Origin: Desulfobacterales bacterium
GTDB lineage: Bacteria; Desulfobacterota; Desulfobacteria; Desulfobacterales; JAUCGF01
Direction of reading: 5' to 3'
Length of the DNA stretch: 11,228 bases
Assembly: GCA_029940345.1 (NCBI GenBank)
Contig: JAOZRC010000116.1
Location: 1-11,228 of the forward strand
Both the position numbers and the translations under genes were made by a program. Within the stretch, counting starts at the first letter, position 1; the number at the start of each line of letters is the position of its first letter. This document shows, one piece after another, positions 1 to 7,647 of the stretch. Under the pieces are notes generated by a model that was not told the DNA's origin, made no database searches, and was given only the letters and a program-made list of their open reading frames with translations.

Positions 1-37
1 CCCCTTCAGGGCGCTGCTGTCATTTCCATTCACGAAC

Positions 38-55
38 CTGGGGTTGTGACCCCAG
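38..55. repeat. GC-rich hairpin (7-bp stem, 4-base loop)
   Basis: A perfect inverted repeat: CTGGGGT (38-44), loop TGTG (45-48), ACCCCAG (49-55). No T-run follows on either strand, so it is not a standard intrinsic terminator. It lies downstream of the 3' end of the leftward chemoreceptor gene and could mark the end of that transcript or of a converging one, or be part of an extragenic palindromic element. The structure is seen directly; the role is unknown. Confidence 0.4.
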
Positions 56-68
56 ACTATATTACCTA

Positions 69-81
69 ACCTCTTCGAGGT
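69..81. repeat. Short hairpin (5-bp stem)
   Basis: ACCTC (69-73) pairs with GAGGT (77-81) across a TTC loop. It follows the 38-55 hairpin after 13 bases. A looser CCC/GGG pairing at 2-11 precedes both, so the left edge carries a small series of foldable segments. No role can be assigned. Confidence 0.3.
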
Positions 82-188
82 GAAAATGAATAATTTATCA
101 GGTGTGTTATTATTCCCCCCCAAATCCGTTATAATCAGATTTTATTTTATTGCACCGATCCAAATATTTTAGTTGCAATGGGACATTA

Positions 189-3100
189 TCAATATCTCTC
201 AAAATCGTCATCACTGATTTCATTTGTATCAAACGATACATGATCGGCTGATGACGTTGTGTTTTCCCTTATATCCATTTTTACCCCGGTTTGCCTCGGT
301 TTGTCGATACGAAGCGGATCCGTTGAGCCTGATTCTTTTTTGGCCGGGAGCGGCGTTCGATCATATTTTAATGACAATTGTCCATCGGCTTCGGCTATAC
401 TGTTTTGTTTGTCGGTTTCGGCGATCGACTCCTTGGCTTGTCTCAGTCTTTGTCTTTCCTCTTCAGTCAACTTAAAAAAGGACGCTATTTCCCGGAGTCG
501 TTCGGCATGGGATGAAAATTCCTGGCTGGAAGAAGCCATTTGTTCGGTAGTCGCAGCATTTTCCTGGATAGTGTGGTCCATTTGCTGAATCGCTTTACCC
601 GTCTGGCGGATGCCTTCGGCCTGTTCGGTGCTGGATGCGCTGATATCCTGAATTAACTCGGCGGTTTTCTGAATACCATCGACCATCGTTTTCAGCCTTT
701 CGCCCGCTTGTCCGGCAATTTCGAGATTTGAAATCGAGAGCGCATTGATTTCCTGGGCTGCGTTTTGACTCTTTTCCGCCAGTTTGCGCACCTCGGCGGC
801 GACTACGGCAAAGCCGCGGCCGTGTTCACCGGCGCGGGCCGCCTCAATGGCGGCGTTTAAAGCGAGCATGTTTGTCTGACGGGCAATCTCTTCGACGATC
901 CGAATTTTTTCCGAAATGCTCTGCATGGCATTTACTGTTTTTTCAACGGCCTTGCTGCCTTCAAGGGCGTCTTGGGCCGTTTTTTTGGCAATTGAAGCGG
1001 TTTGTTGGGCATTTTCGTCAGATGATGTGACAATACTGGTCATTTCTTCCATTGAAGCTGATATTTCTTCAATACCCGCAGCTTGCTCGGAAGTGCCGCG
1101 TGAAACCTGCTCGGCACTGGTACTCAGATGCTCACTGCCGATGGCCACCTGTTCAGCCGAATCCTGTACATTGACGGCGAAGTGGCTGAGGTTTTCAACC
1201 AAGGTATTGAGGTTATTGCGGATTGCATTGAAATCTCCTTTATAGACTTCGGTAATCTGCTCCGGTATCTTGCCTTTGGAGATGTTATCAATATAATGAG
1301 CAGTCATATTCAACGGCGTAACAACGGCATCCAGGGTTGCGTTGACACCGTGGATAATCCGGGCGTACTCTCCGCCAAATCGTTCCGCATCACCCCTGGT
1401 GTCCAGTTTTCCTGCCAGGGCTGCATCGGTGAGACAATTGATGCTACTTACGATCAGCTTAATTGTTTCAACCATTCGCGTCAGGGCTTTGCCGAGCATA
1501 TCTTTATCCGAAAGGATTGTCACCCGGACGGATAAATCCCCATCGGCAATTTTTTTGGCCATCTCCACAGTTCCCCGAAGATTCGATATCAGCAAATTAA
1601 TGCTGTTTTTTATTTGGTTAAAATCCCCCTTGTATTCATCTGTGATTTCATCAGGGAAATCCCCTTTGGAGATTCTGTCCATATAAGAAACCGCAACATT
1701 CAGAGGATTAATAACAGCGTTCATGGTATCATTAACACCCTTGACGATCCTGGCATAGTCGCCACCGAATTTATCCGCATTTCCCCTGGTTTCAAGTCTG
1801 CCGTTTACTGCAGATTCAGTGAGCATAATGGTCTCGGCCACAAGGGCATGCACGGTGTCGATGCATTTGTTCAAATTATTTTTAATCTGGTTGAAATCAC
1901 CTTTAGATTCCATGGTGATTTTTTCCGGGATGTCGCCATTTGCGATTCTGTCTATATACGTTGCGGTAAGATTGATGGGCGTCACAAAGGCGTCAATCAA
2001 GTTGTTGATACTGGCAACCAGTTTTCGCCAGGCTCCCTCAAACGCCAGGGCATCACCCCGTTTGTCCAATTTTCCCTCTTGAGCGAACCGGATCAAGTCA
2101 TTGGCTTCTTTTAATATCGTGTTTAAGCGGTTGATCATTCGATTCAAGGCTTTCATCAATCGGTCCTGATCATGCCGCTCGCGAGCGTCAATATCCAGGT
2201 TGCCGTCTGCAATGGCCTCGGTGATCATCGTTATTTCGTTCATCGTGTTAATGAGAGAGTTTAAGTTGGTTTTAATTGCATTAAAATCACCGTTATACTC
2301 CTTCACAATTATTTCGGGGATATCTCCTCCGGCAATACGCTCTAAGGCAACACCCGTCATATTGATCGGTTCCACAAAAGCGTCGATTATGTTGTTGACC
2401 CCGATAATGAGATCCTTCCATCCGCCATCAAACACTTTCGCTTTGCCGCGAATGTCCAGTTTACCTTCCTGAACTGCCTGAATAAGACCGTCAGTTTCAT
2501 TTAATACTTCATGTATTCTTTCTTTCATATTTTTTAAGGCATCAATCAGAACCCCCACTTCGCCCGTCTGCTGAATATCAATTTCAGACGAAAAGTCACC
2601 CATGGCGATGGCTTTGGCAAAAGCGACGCTTTGAGTGATAGGATTGACGATGGAACGGACGAGGAAGAGAATAACAACAATGGCCAGGAATACGACGGTA
2701 ACGGCTACGAAAAAATTCACGTACCCCATTTTCTTTACAGGTGCCAGGATTTCAGTTTTATCGGCGCTGACCCCGACAGTCCAGGCTAATTTATCGTATG
2801 TTTTGTAAACGACTCTTTTATTGGCTAATATCTGTTGAAAATCCTTTGTTTTGATATTCATATTCAATACCTGTGATTTTACAGGAGAAGCAATGATAAG
2901 GCCGTTTTGTTTATACATGAAGGTGAAACCGCTTTGCCCCAGTTTCACTGAAGATATGAAATTTTTATTGAAATAGGCCAGATCAATAATCCCATAGAGC
3001 ACTCCTACGATTTCATTGTTCATCAGAAGCGGTGAGGAAATAATAAAAACCGGTGTACCGGTGGTTTTATTTTTTACAACATCGGAAACAAAAACATCAC

Positions 3101-3518
3101 CTGCCAAGGCAGCTTTATAAAACGCTTCCTCCATAATATTGTTTCCGATTTCATCGTTGAGTGAACCCGCAATGACTTTTCCAGAAGTATTGGCAACCAT
3201 AATCTGTTCGTAATAGCCGAAATCCGCTTTTATTTTGGCAAGCAGCGCATTGGCCGAATCAATAACCGTTTCTCCCAGGAATTCCTGCACAACCGTGTAT
3301 AATGTTGCGTCTCCACTCCAATACACAAAATTTGATTTTATACTTTCAATCGTGTGGTCAACCAGTATTACGACGGATTCGGCCATACGTGTAATCTGTT
3401 GATCAATCGAATCCTGGAGTGTATTTTTCGAAATTGAATATGAAACAGCCGTAATGATAATCGTTGTAATGATCAAAAGTAGCACAATTGGAATAAGAAA
3501 TTTGTTTCTGAGAGTCAT
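189..3518 (-). CDS. Methyl-accepting chemotaxis protein with Cache-type sensor and tandem HAMP array
   Basis: An inner-membrane chemoreceptor of 1109 residues, about twice the length of an E. coli Tsr-type receptor. Membrane segment 1 is at residues 7-29. A periplasmic Cache-like sensor covers about 35-260 ([18 protein letters not shown] region, then a [10 protein letters not shown] strand), and membrane segment 2 is at 268-288. A canonical HAMP follows (about 286-341). Next comes a long repeat region (345-786) with four copies of a GKLDxRG ... PIN ... GDIPE ... GDFNxIKxNLN unit, and then the signalling domain (about 787-1018). The hairpin tip at 874-918 ([38 protein letters not shown]) is the CheA/CheW-binding signature and is intact. 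The tail (1019-1109) is hydrophilic and lacks a recognisable NWETF-type tether. I chose the ATG at 3516-3518 because GGAGG lies 5 bases upstream; the ATG at 3519-3521 leaves only 2 bases, and a farther upstream ATG at 3549-3551 would overlap the preceding gene. It starts 13 bases after the YfiR-family stop, so it is probably co-transcribed. The ligand is unknown. Confidence 0.95.
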   Translation of the reverse strand: MTLRNKFLIPIVLLLIITTIIITAVSYSISKNTLQDSIDQQITRMAESVVILVDHTIESIKSNFVYWSGDATLYTVVQEFLGETVIDSANALLAKIKADFGYYEQIMVANTSGKVIAGSLNDEIGNNIMEEAFYKAALAGDVFVSDVVKNKTTGTPVFIISSPLLMNNEIVGVLYGIIDLAYFNKNFISSVKLGQSGFTFMYKQNGLIIASPVKSQVLNMNIKTKDFQQILANKRVVYKTYDKLAWTVGVSADKTEILAPVKKMGYVNFFVAVTVVFLAIVVILFLVRSIVNPITQSVAFAKAIAMGDFSSEIDIQQTGEVGVLIDALKNMKERIHEVLNETDGLIQAVQEGKLDIRGKAKVFDGGWKDLIIGVNNIIDAFVEPINMTGVALERIAGGDIPEIIVKEYNGDFNAIKTNLNSLINTMNEITMITEAIADGNLDIDARERHDQDRLMKALNRMINRLNTILKEANDLIRFAQEGKLDKRGDALAFEGAWRKLVASINNLIDAFVTPINLTATYIDRIANGDIPEKITMESKGDFNQIKNNLNKCIDTVHALVAETIMLTESAVNGRLETRGNADKFGGDYARIVKGVNDTMNAVINPLNVAVSYMDRISKGDFPDEITDEYKGDFNQIKNSINLLISNLRGTVEMAKKIADGDLSVRVTILSDKDMLGKALTRMVETIKLIVSSINCLTDAALAGKLDTRGDAERFGGEYARIIHGVNATLDAVVTPLNMTAHYIDNISKGKIPEQITEVYKGDFNAIRNNLNTLVENLSHFAVNVQDSAEQVAIGSEHLSTSAEQVSRGTSEQAAGIEEISASMEEMTSIVTSSDENAQQTASIAKKTAQDALEGSKAVEKTVNAMQSISEKIRIVEEIARQTNMLALNAAIEAARAGEHGRGFAVVAAEVRKLAEKSQNAAQEINALSISNLEIAGQAGERLKTMVDGIQKTAELIQDISASSTEQAEGIRQTGKAIQQMDHTIQENAATTEQMASSSQEFSSHAERLREIASFFKLTEEERQRLRQAKESIAETDKQNSIAEADGQLSLKYDRTPLPAKKESGSTDPLRIDKPRQTGVKMDIRENTTSSADHVSFDTNEISDDDFERY
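1161..1823 (-). repeat. HAMP-array block 2 (221 residues) of the chemoreceptor
   Basis: Residues 566-786 of the chemoreceptor, the second copy of the block. The marker motifs are offset by exactly 221 residues: GRLETRG at 573 against 352, GKLDTRG at 703 against 482, and the GD of the GDIPE motif at 619 and 749 against 398 and 528. The extra HAMP-like segment ([10 protein letters not shown], about 657-686) is again present only after the first unit. The copies have diverged strongly in sequence but not in spacing. Confidence 0.75.
1824..2486 (-). repeat. HAMP-array block 1 (221 residues) of the chemoreceptor
   Basis: Residues 345-565 of the chemoreceptor. The block contains two units separated by 130 residues (GKLDIRG at 352, GKLDKRG at 482). 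An additional HAMP-like segment ([11 protein letters not shown], about 435-465) sits after the first unit only. Each unit has the order GKLDxRG, AFVxPIN, RIAxGDIPE, GDFNxIKxNLN. The same layout recurs exactly 221 residues later. Poly-HAMP arrays are known to relay conformational signals as stacked parallel coiled coils; the assignment here is from the motif pattern. Confidence 0.75.
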
Positions 3519-3531
3519 CATTGCCTCCGGA

Positions 3532-4059
3532 TTACTTAATGATCTGAGCAATTTTAATTAAAGCAGGATTTATCTCCACCCCTTCACGCTTCAATGATGC
3601 AAGATTGAGTAAGATTTTGGGCTTTCCGCCGGAGGAGCCAACGCCGAGAGTGGCTCCTCGCCGAACCATATCGGGAATTCCGGTTATGCTTAACACCTTA
3701 TTCGCCCGGGTATAATTCAATAATTCTTCCAGGCTATTCGTATTGCCGATGTACACCACTGACGGCTTTTCAACCGGAGCCCCTGAACCGTTGTTGACTG
3801 CCGCCAGTTTTGAATTGCCGATCTGTTTGCCGATGGCTCGCCCCATCGCTTTCGCAAATGGTTCCGAATTGACAACATGAATCGTTATATTGCCTCCCTT
3901 AGCAATATCGTTGTTTAGCCCAAGAAGCTTCAGAAAAAGTGCGGCCTGAATGTCCATGGGAACAATGCCATATTCCCCTGCATGCATCGGAGGCGCAGCC
4001 AGGGCGCTCACAATCAAAATCCCAAAAAATATTTTTATTACTGGTGCCAGTTTTTGCAT
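3532..4059 (-). CDS. Exported YfiR/DUF4154-family periplasmic protein
   Basis: A 175-residue protein with an N-terminal signal peptide: basic start MQKLAPVIK, a hydrophobic core to about residue 22, and probable cleavage after HA at 27. The mature part matches the YfiR (DUF4154) pattern. An N-terminal [13 protein letters not shown] helix is followed by an ITIHVVN strand, VVYIGN, then [20 protein letters not shown] and [26 protein letters not shown] near the C-terminus. In Pseudomonas, YfiR is a periplasmic regulator that binds the periplasmic part of the diguanylate cyclase YfiN. Here the neighbours are a TonB-dependent receptor (70 bases upstream) and a chemoreceptor (13 bases downstream), so its partner may be one of those. 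Unlike Pseudomonas YfiR, which has regulatory disulfides, the mature protein has no cysteine. I chose the ATG at 4057-4059 for its AAGGAG 8 bases upstream and the well-placed signal peptide. ATGs at 4083 and 4143 are alternatives, and the last would overlap the receptor gene by 14 bases. Confidence 0.85.
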   Translation of the reverse strand: MQKLAPVIKIFFGILIVSALAAPPMHAGEYGIVPMDIQAALFLKLLGLNNDIAKGGNITIHVVNSEPFAKAMGRAIGKQIGNSKLAAVNNGSGAPVEKPSVVYIGNTNSLEELLNYTRANKVLSITGIPDMVRRGATLGVGSSGGKPKILLNLASLKREGVEINPALIKIAQIIK

Positions 4060-4076
4060 GCACACTTCTCCTTTTC
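4052..4076 (-). promoter_or_regulatory. Ribosome binding site deciding the YfiR-family start
   Basis: On the minus strand, AAGGAG stands 8 bases before the ATG at 4057-4059. The upstream in-frame ATG at 4081-4083 has a weaker AGGA, and the one at 4141-4143 lies inside the receptor gene. This favours the short form, whose signal peptide begins directly with MQKLAPVIK. Confidence 0.5.
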
Positions 4077-4129
4077 TGTTCATCCCGACTTTCCTGTCTG
4101 ACGGAAAAAATCGGTATGATTTCGTATAC

Positions 4130-6106
4130 TTAAAACGCAACACTTAATTTCACAAACCATGTTCTTCCGGCACTTAAAGGAATTAAACTATTGACGCCTT
4201 TGTTGGGATAATCCGGATAACGAATATCTTCATCCAGCAGGTTGTCGCCTTCGATGGAGAGCCCGGGCCTGATCTTGTTGGGATAGTTGAAAATTTTGAA
4301 AATATCAAAACTGATTTTGGCGGAAAGCAGATGGTAATCATCAGGAATTGAGTTTACCACGGCAGAATCGGATCGCACCAGCGTCGTTTCTTCCGGTTGA
4401 CCGAAATAGCTGTCAAACACACCAATCGAAAATTTTGGAGTGTTGTATAGCAGACCGAGTTTCACCATCCAATCAGGGTGGAGCGCAGCGTCTGTGATGC
4501 CGTCATCGTTTTCATTGGTCTGATAGGAGACCGACCCCGTGCCGAAAAGGCTTTTGATAATCCGGTACTTCCCTTCAAATTCCAAGCCCTGGAAGTCCCA
4601 AGAGCCGCCATTCAGATATTGGAGATAGAAAGGCGGGCTTAAGGTCGGATCACTGAAGCGTTCGCGGGTGATAATATTTTCCATTTTACTGTTAAAGTAA
4701 GTAAGAGCCGTCTGAAATTTGTCAGTATTGTAAAACAACTGGGCTTCATACGTGCTAATGGTCTCGGGTTCAAGATTTTCATTGCCCCTGAAAACCCTTA
4801 CGGCAAATGAAGTTTCCAAAGGATAACCCCTGCGGAAGGCTTCACTATACATTAGCTTGGCCCCGAAGTTATCCGTGATATTGGAGATCACACCCACTCG
4901 CGGTGAAAATTTGCCATCGATGTTTTCGATCTCATTGTATTGCACGCCTCCGAAAACTTTCAGCCAGCTTACAAACGTATAATCAACCTGGGTATACAAG
5001 AAATAGGAATTCTGGTCGCCATCATGAAGCTTGTCTCCTTCCCAATCAGTGGCTTCATAGCCGCCGCCGAGAAGTATATTGAGTTTGTCCATTGGATTAA
5101 TTTTCCCGACAACTTCTATCAGCTTGCTATCCGCTTCGGTTTCAGTCGGATCGCCTCCACTGATTGAACCTTCATCACCGTTCCACCGATGTTGGTTATA
5201 CGTGAAATTGGCCTCAAGGCTGAAAATTCCATTAAAGGTGTGATTATAGCCGCCGTCAGCGAATATCGCGGTCTGTTCGTTTTTATAACCGGGATCCCAG
5301 TATTCACTGCCACCGTTGAGGCTGTAAGGGTCAATGTTGGTATACAGACCATTGAAAGTAAACCCTTTATAACTGAAATTGGCTACGACACCGGATGATT
5401 CCCTTTGAAATTCGTCACTGCCATAAGTTCCGTTATAATCTGTAAAACTATAGCGGGGACCGTCATCCTTAAAATGCTGCAGCCCTATATACCCACTCAG
5501 ATCACCTTGCCGGAATCCTCCGTCCGCGTATTGCCCAAAGCCTTCATACGATCCAGCTCCGATCGCCACTTTGCCCTCGGTGCCATCGTTATCCCGCACT
5601 TTTGTTTTGATGTTTACGATTCCGGAATATGCGCAGGAGCCGTAAAGCACCGAGCCCGGTCCGCGGATTATCTCAATATGATCAATTATATCTATGGGGA
5701 AAGAAGTGTATAGGGTGGCATTCAACCCCCCTGAGATCGGATCACGCACTGGCCTGCCGTTAAGCAAGATCAGAACATGGTTATTGTATGGCGTCATTTC
5801 CTGCCCTCTTATTACCATGCTCTGATCGACAAACACATCCGGCGAAAGGAACTGGGCGCCAACGACCCGGTTGAGGATCTGGCCTAAATTCCGGGCGGCA
5901 AAGCCTTCAATTTCCTGCCTGGAAATGATCGTAATGATTCCTGGCGCATCATTGATGCGCTCCGCCTTCTTAGAGGCCGCCGTAACATCAAGTTTCAACA
6001 GATCATCAAGCCCCATTTCAAAAAGTTCATCCGTCTTGTCAGATGCCAGAGCATGTGAAAAAAACAATAACCCAATAACCAATGGAAATACAAAAATTTT
6101 TTTCAT
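4130..6106 (-). CDS. TonB-dependent outer-membrane receptor
   Basis: A 658-residue outer-membrane receptor. Residues 1-21 are a signal peptide (MKKIFVFPLVIGLLFF core, cleavage near ALA/SD). Next is the segment GLDDLLKLDVTAASKKAE (32-49), whose LDVTAAS may serve as the TonB box, and then the plug domain (about 50-170). Plug hallmarks are APGIITIISRQEI, MVIRGQE, HVLILLNGRPV and IEIIRGPGSVLYGS. The rest is a 22-strand-type barrel rich in alternating aromatic strands, with FSPRVGVI, LEPETISTYEAQLFY and the C-terminal GRTWFVKLSVAF ending in Phe, as expected for BamA recognition. The length is at the short end of the family. The start is supported by GGGAGG 5 bases upstream of the ATG at 6104-6106. 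It is the first gene of the leftward operon. The substrate cannot be told from sequence: no cobalamin riboswitch or recognisable iron box was seen upstream. The absence of an importer gene and the presence of YfiR and a chemoreceptor hint at sensing as well as uptake. Confidence 0.93.
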   Translation of the reverse strand: MKKIFVFPLVIGLLFFSHALASDKTDELFEMGLDDLLKLDVTAASKKAERINDAPGIITIISRQEIEGFAARNLGQILNRVVGAQFLSPDVFVDQSMVIRGQEMTPYNNHVLILLNGRPVRDPISGGLNATLYTSFPIDIIDHIEIIRGPGSVLYGSCAYSGIVNIKTKVRDNDGTEGKVAIGAGSYEGFGQYADGGFRQGDLSGYIGLQHFKDDGPRYSFTDYNGTYGSDEFQRESSGVVANFSYKGFTFNGLYTNIDPYSLNGGSEYWDPGYKNEQTAIFADGGYNHTFNGIFSLEANFTYNQHRWNGDEGSISGGDPTETEADSKLIEVVGKINPMDKLNILLGGGYEATDWEGDKLHDGDQNSYFLYTQVDYTFVSWLKVFGGVQYNEIENIDGKFSPRVGVISNITDNFGAKLMYSEAFRRGYPLETSFAVRVFRGNENLEPETISTYEAQLFYNTDKFQTALTYFNSKMENIITRERFSDPTLSPPFYLQYLNGGSWDFQGLEFEGKYRIIKSLFGTGSVSYQTNENDDGITDAALHPDWMVKLGLLYNTPKFSIGVFDSYFGQPEETTLVRSDSAVVNSIPDDYHLLSAKISFDIFKIFNYPNKIRPGLSIEGDNLLDEDIRYPDYPNKGVNSLIPLSAGRTWFVKLSVAF

Positions 6107-6263
6107 TTTTCCCTCCCCATGAAATTAATTAACGTTTTTTGGTTTGGTTGTATAATCGCCTTGTTCCCTGAATGCGAATGTTTTGAAATGATCATGAGTC
6201 AATAAATTCAGATCTGTAGTGGGTTGATATTTAACGTACAAGTTATTTCTTCGATTTAAATAC

Positions 6264-6293
6264 AATATGCTGTAAATAATAAAGAGTTGTCAA
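6264..6293 (-). promoter_or_regulatory. Candidate promoter for the leftward receptor operon
   Basis: On the minus strand a perfect TTGACA (6293-6288) is followed after 18 bases by CATATT (6269-6264), a 4-of-6 match to the -10 consensus. Transcription would begin near 6257 and leave an untranslated leader of about 150 bases before the receptor ATG. The -35 box is strong and the -10 weak, so an activator may be needed. The region is AT-rich, and chance matches are likely. Confidence 0.35.
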
Positions 6294-6462
6294 GAAATTA
6301 TTTTTTTGTATCATACTGAATAGTGAGAAAAAAAAGGACTTTCAGGAGGGCCCTTTCATCGCATTGGCAAAAGCCTGATTCTTAAAATTATGGTTGATTG
6401 TCCCGATTTTCAACATATTTAACTTGCTTTGTCTGAAAAATTCCATAAAATACAATTTACCG

Positions 6463-6490
6463 TTGATTATTTTTTTATATTATCTATGCT
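6463..6490 (+). promoter_or_regulatory. Candidate promoter for the kdnB operon
   Basis: TTGATT (6463-6468) and TATGCT (6485-6490) are separated by 16 bases. Initiation would fall near 6497, giving a leader of about 50 bases before the kdnB ATG at 6549. The leader ends in AAGGA (6537-6541) 7 bases before the ATG. Both boxes are 4-of-6 matches in an AT-rich background. Confidence 0.3.
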
Positions 6491-6510
6491 GAATGATTCA
6501 GATCAGATCT
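6489..6510. promoter_or_regulatory. Two abutting palindromes, possible operator
   Basis: CTGAATGATTCAG (6489-6501, a perfect 13-base palindrome around a central G) runs into AGATCAGATCT (6500-6510, a perfect 11-base palindrome around a central A). Together they cover the predicted start of transcription of the kdnB operon, a position typical for repressor binding. The symmetry is seen directly; regulation is inferred. Confidence 0.3.
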
Positions 6511-6515
6511 TTTAA

Positions 6516-7643
<1,128 letters not shown>

Positions 7644-7647
7644 TATA

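Larger units (their letters stand above)
1..188. other. Non-coding stretch left of the chemoreceptor gene
   Basis: No complete gene is visible. Frame 1 of the plus strand is open from the edge to TAA at 67-69 (22 codons) and frame 2 to TGA at 47-49, so the C-terminus of a converging gene is possible, but nothing in these residues identifies one. From 82 to 188 the sequence is AT-rich. A weak GAATAAT/ATTATTC pairing (88-94 with 109-115) and a TTGCA/TGCAA pairing lie here, but no convincing terminator for the leftward operon is present. Confidence 0.4.

Noticed and set aside
1..69. C-terminal 22 codons of a plus-strand gene entering from the left
   Set aside because: The frame is open only to TAA at 67-69, other frames are also open, and the residues identify no family, so it is not called as a gene.
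82..188. Intrinsic terminator of the leftward operon
   Set aside because: The pairings found (88-94 with 109-115; TTGCA with TGCAA) are AT-rich or have long loops, without a proper T-run after the stem.
3519..3551. Upstream start of the chemoreceptor at 3551
   Set aside because: It would overlap the YfiR-family stop codon, has no good ribosome binding site, and adds 11 residues before a natural N-terminus; GGAGG points to 3518.
6107..6260. Cobalamin or other riboswitch in the receptor leader
   Set aside because: The leader is only about 150 bases, AT-rich, and shows no B12-box-like element or stable multi-helix fold.
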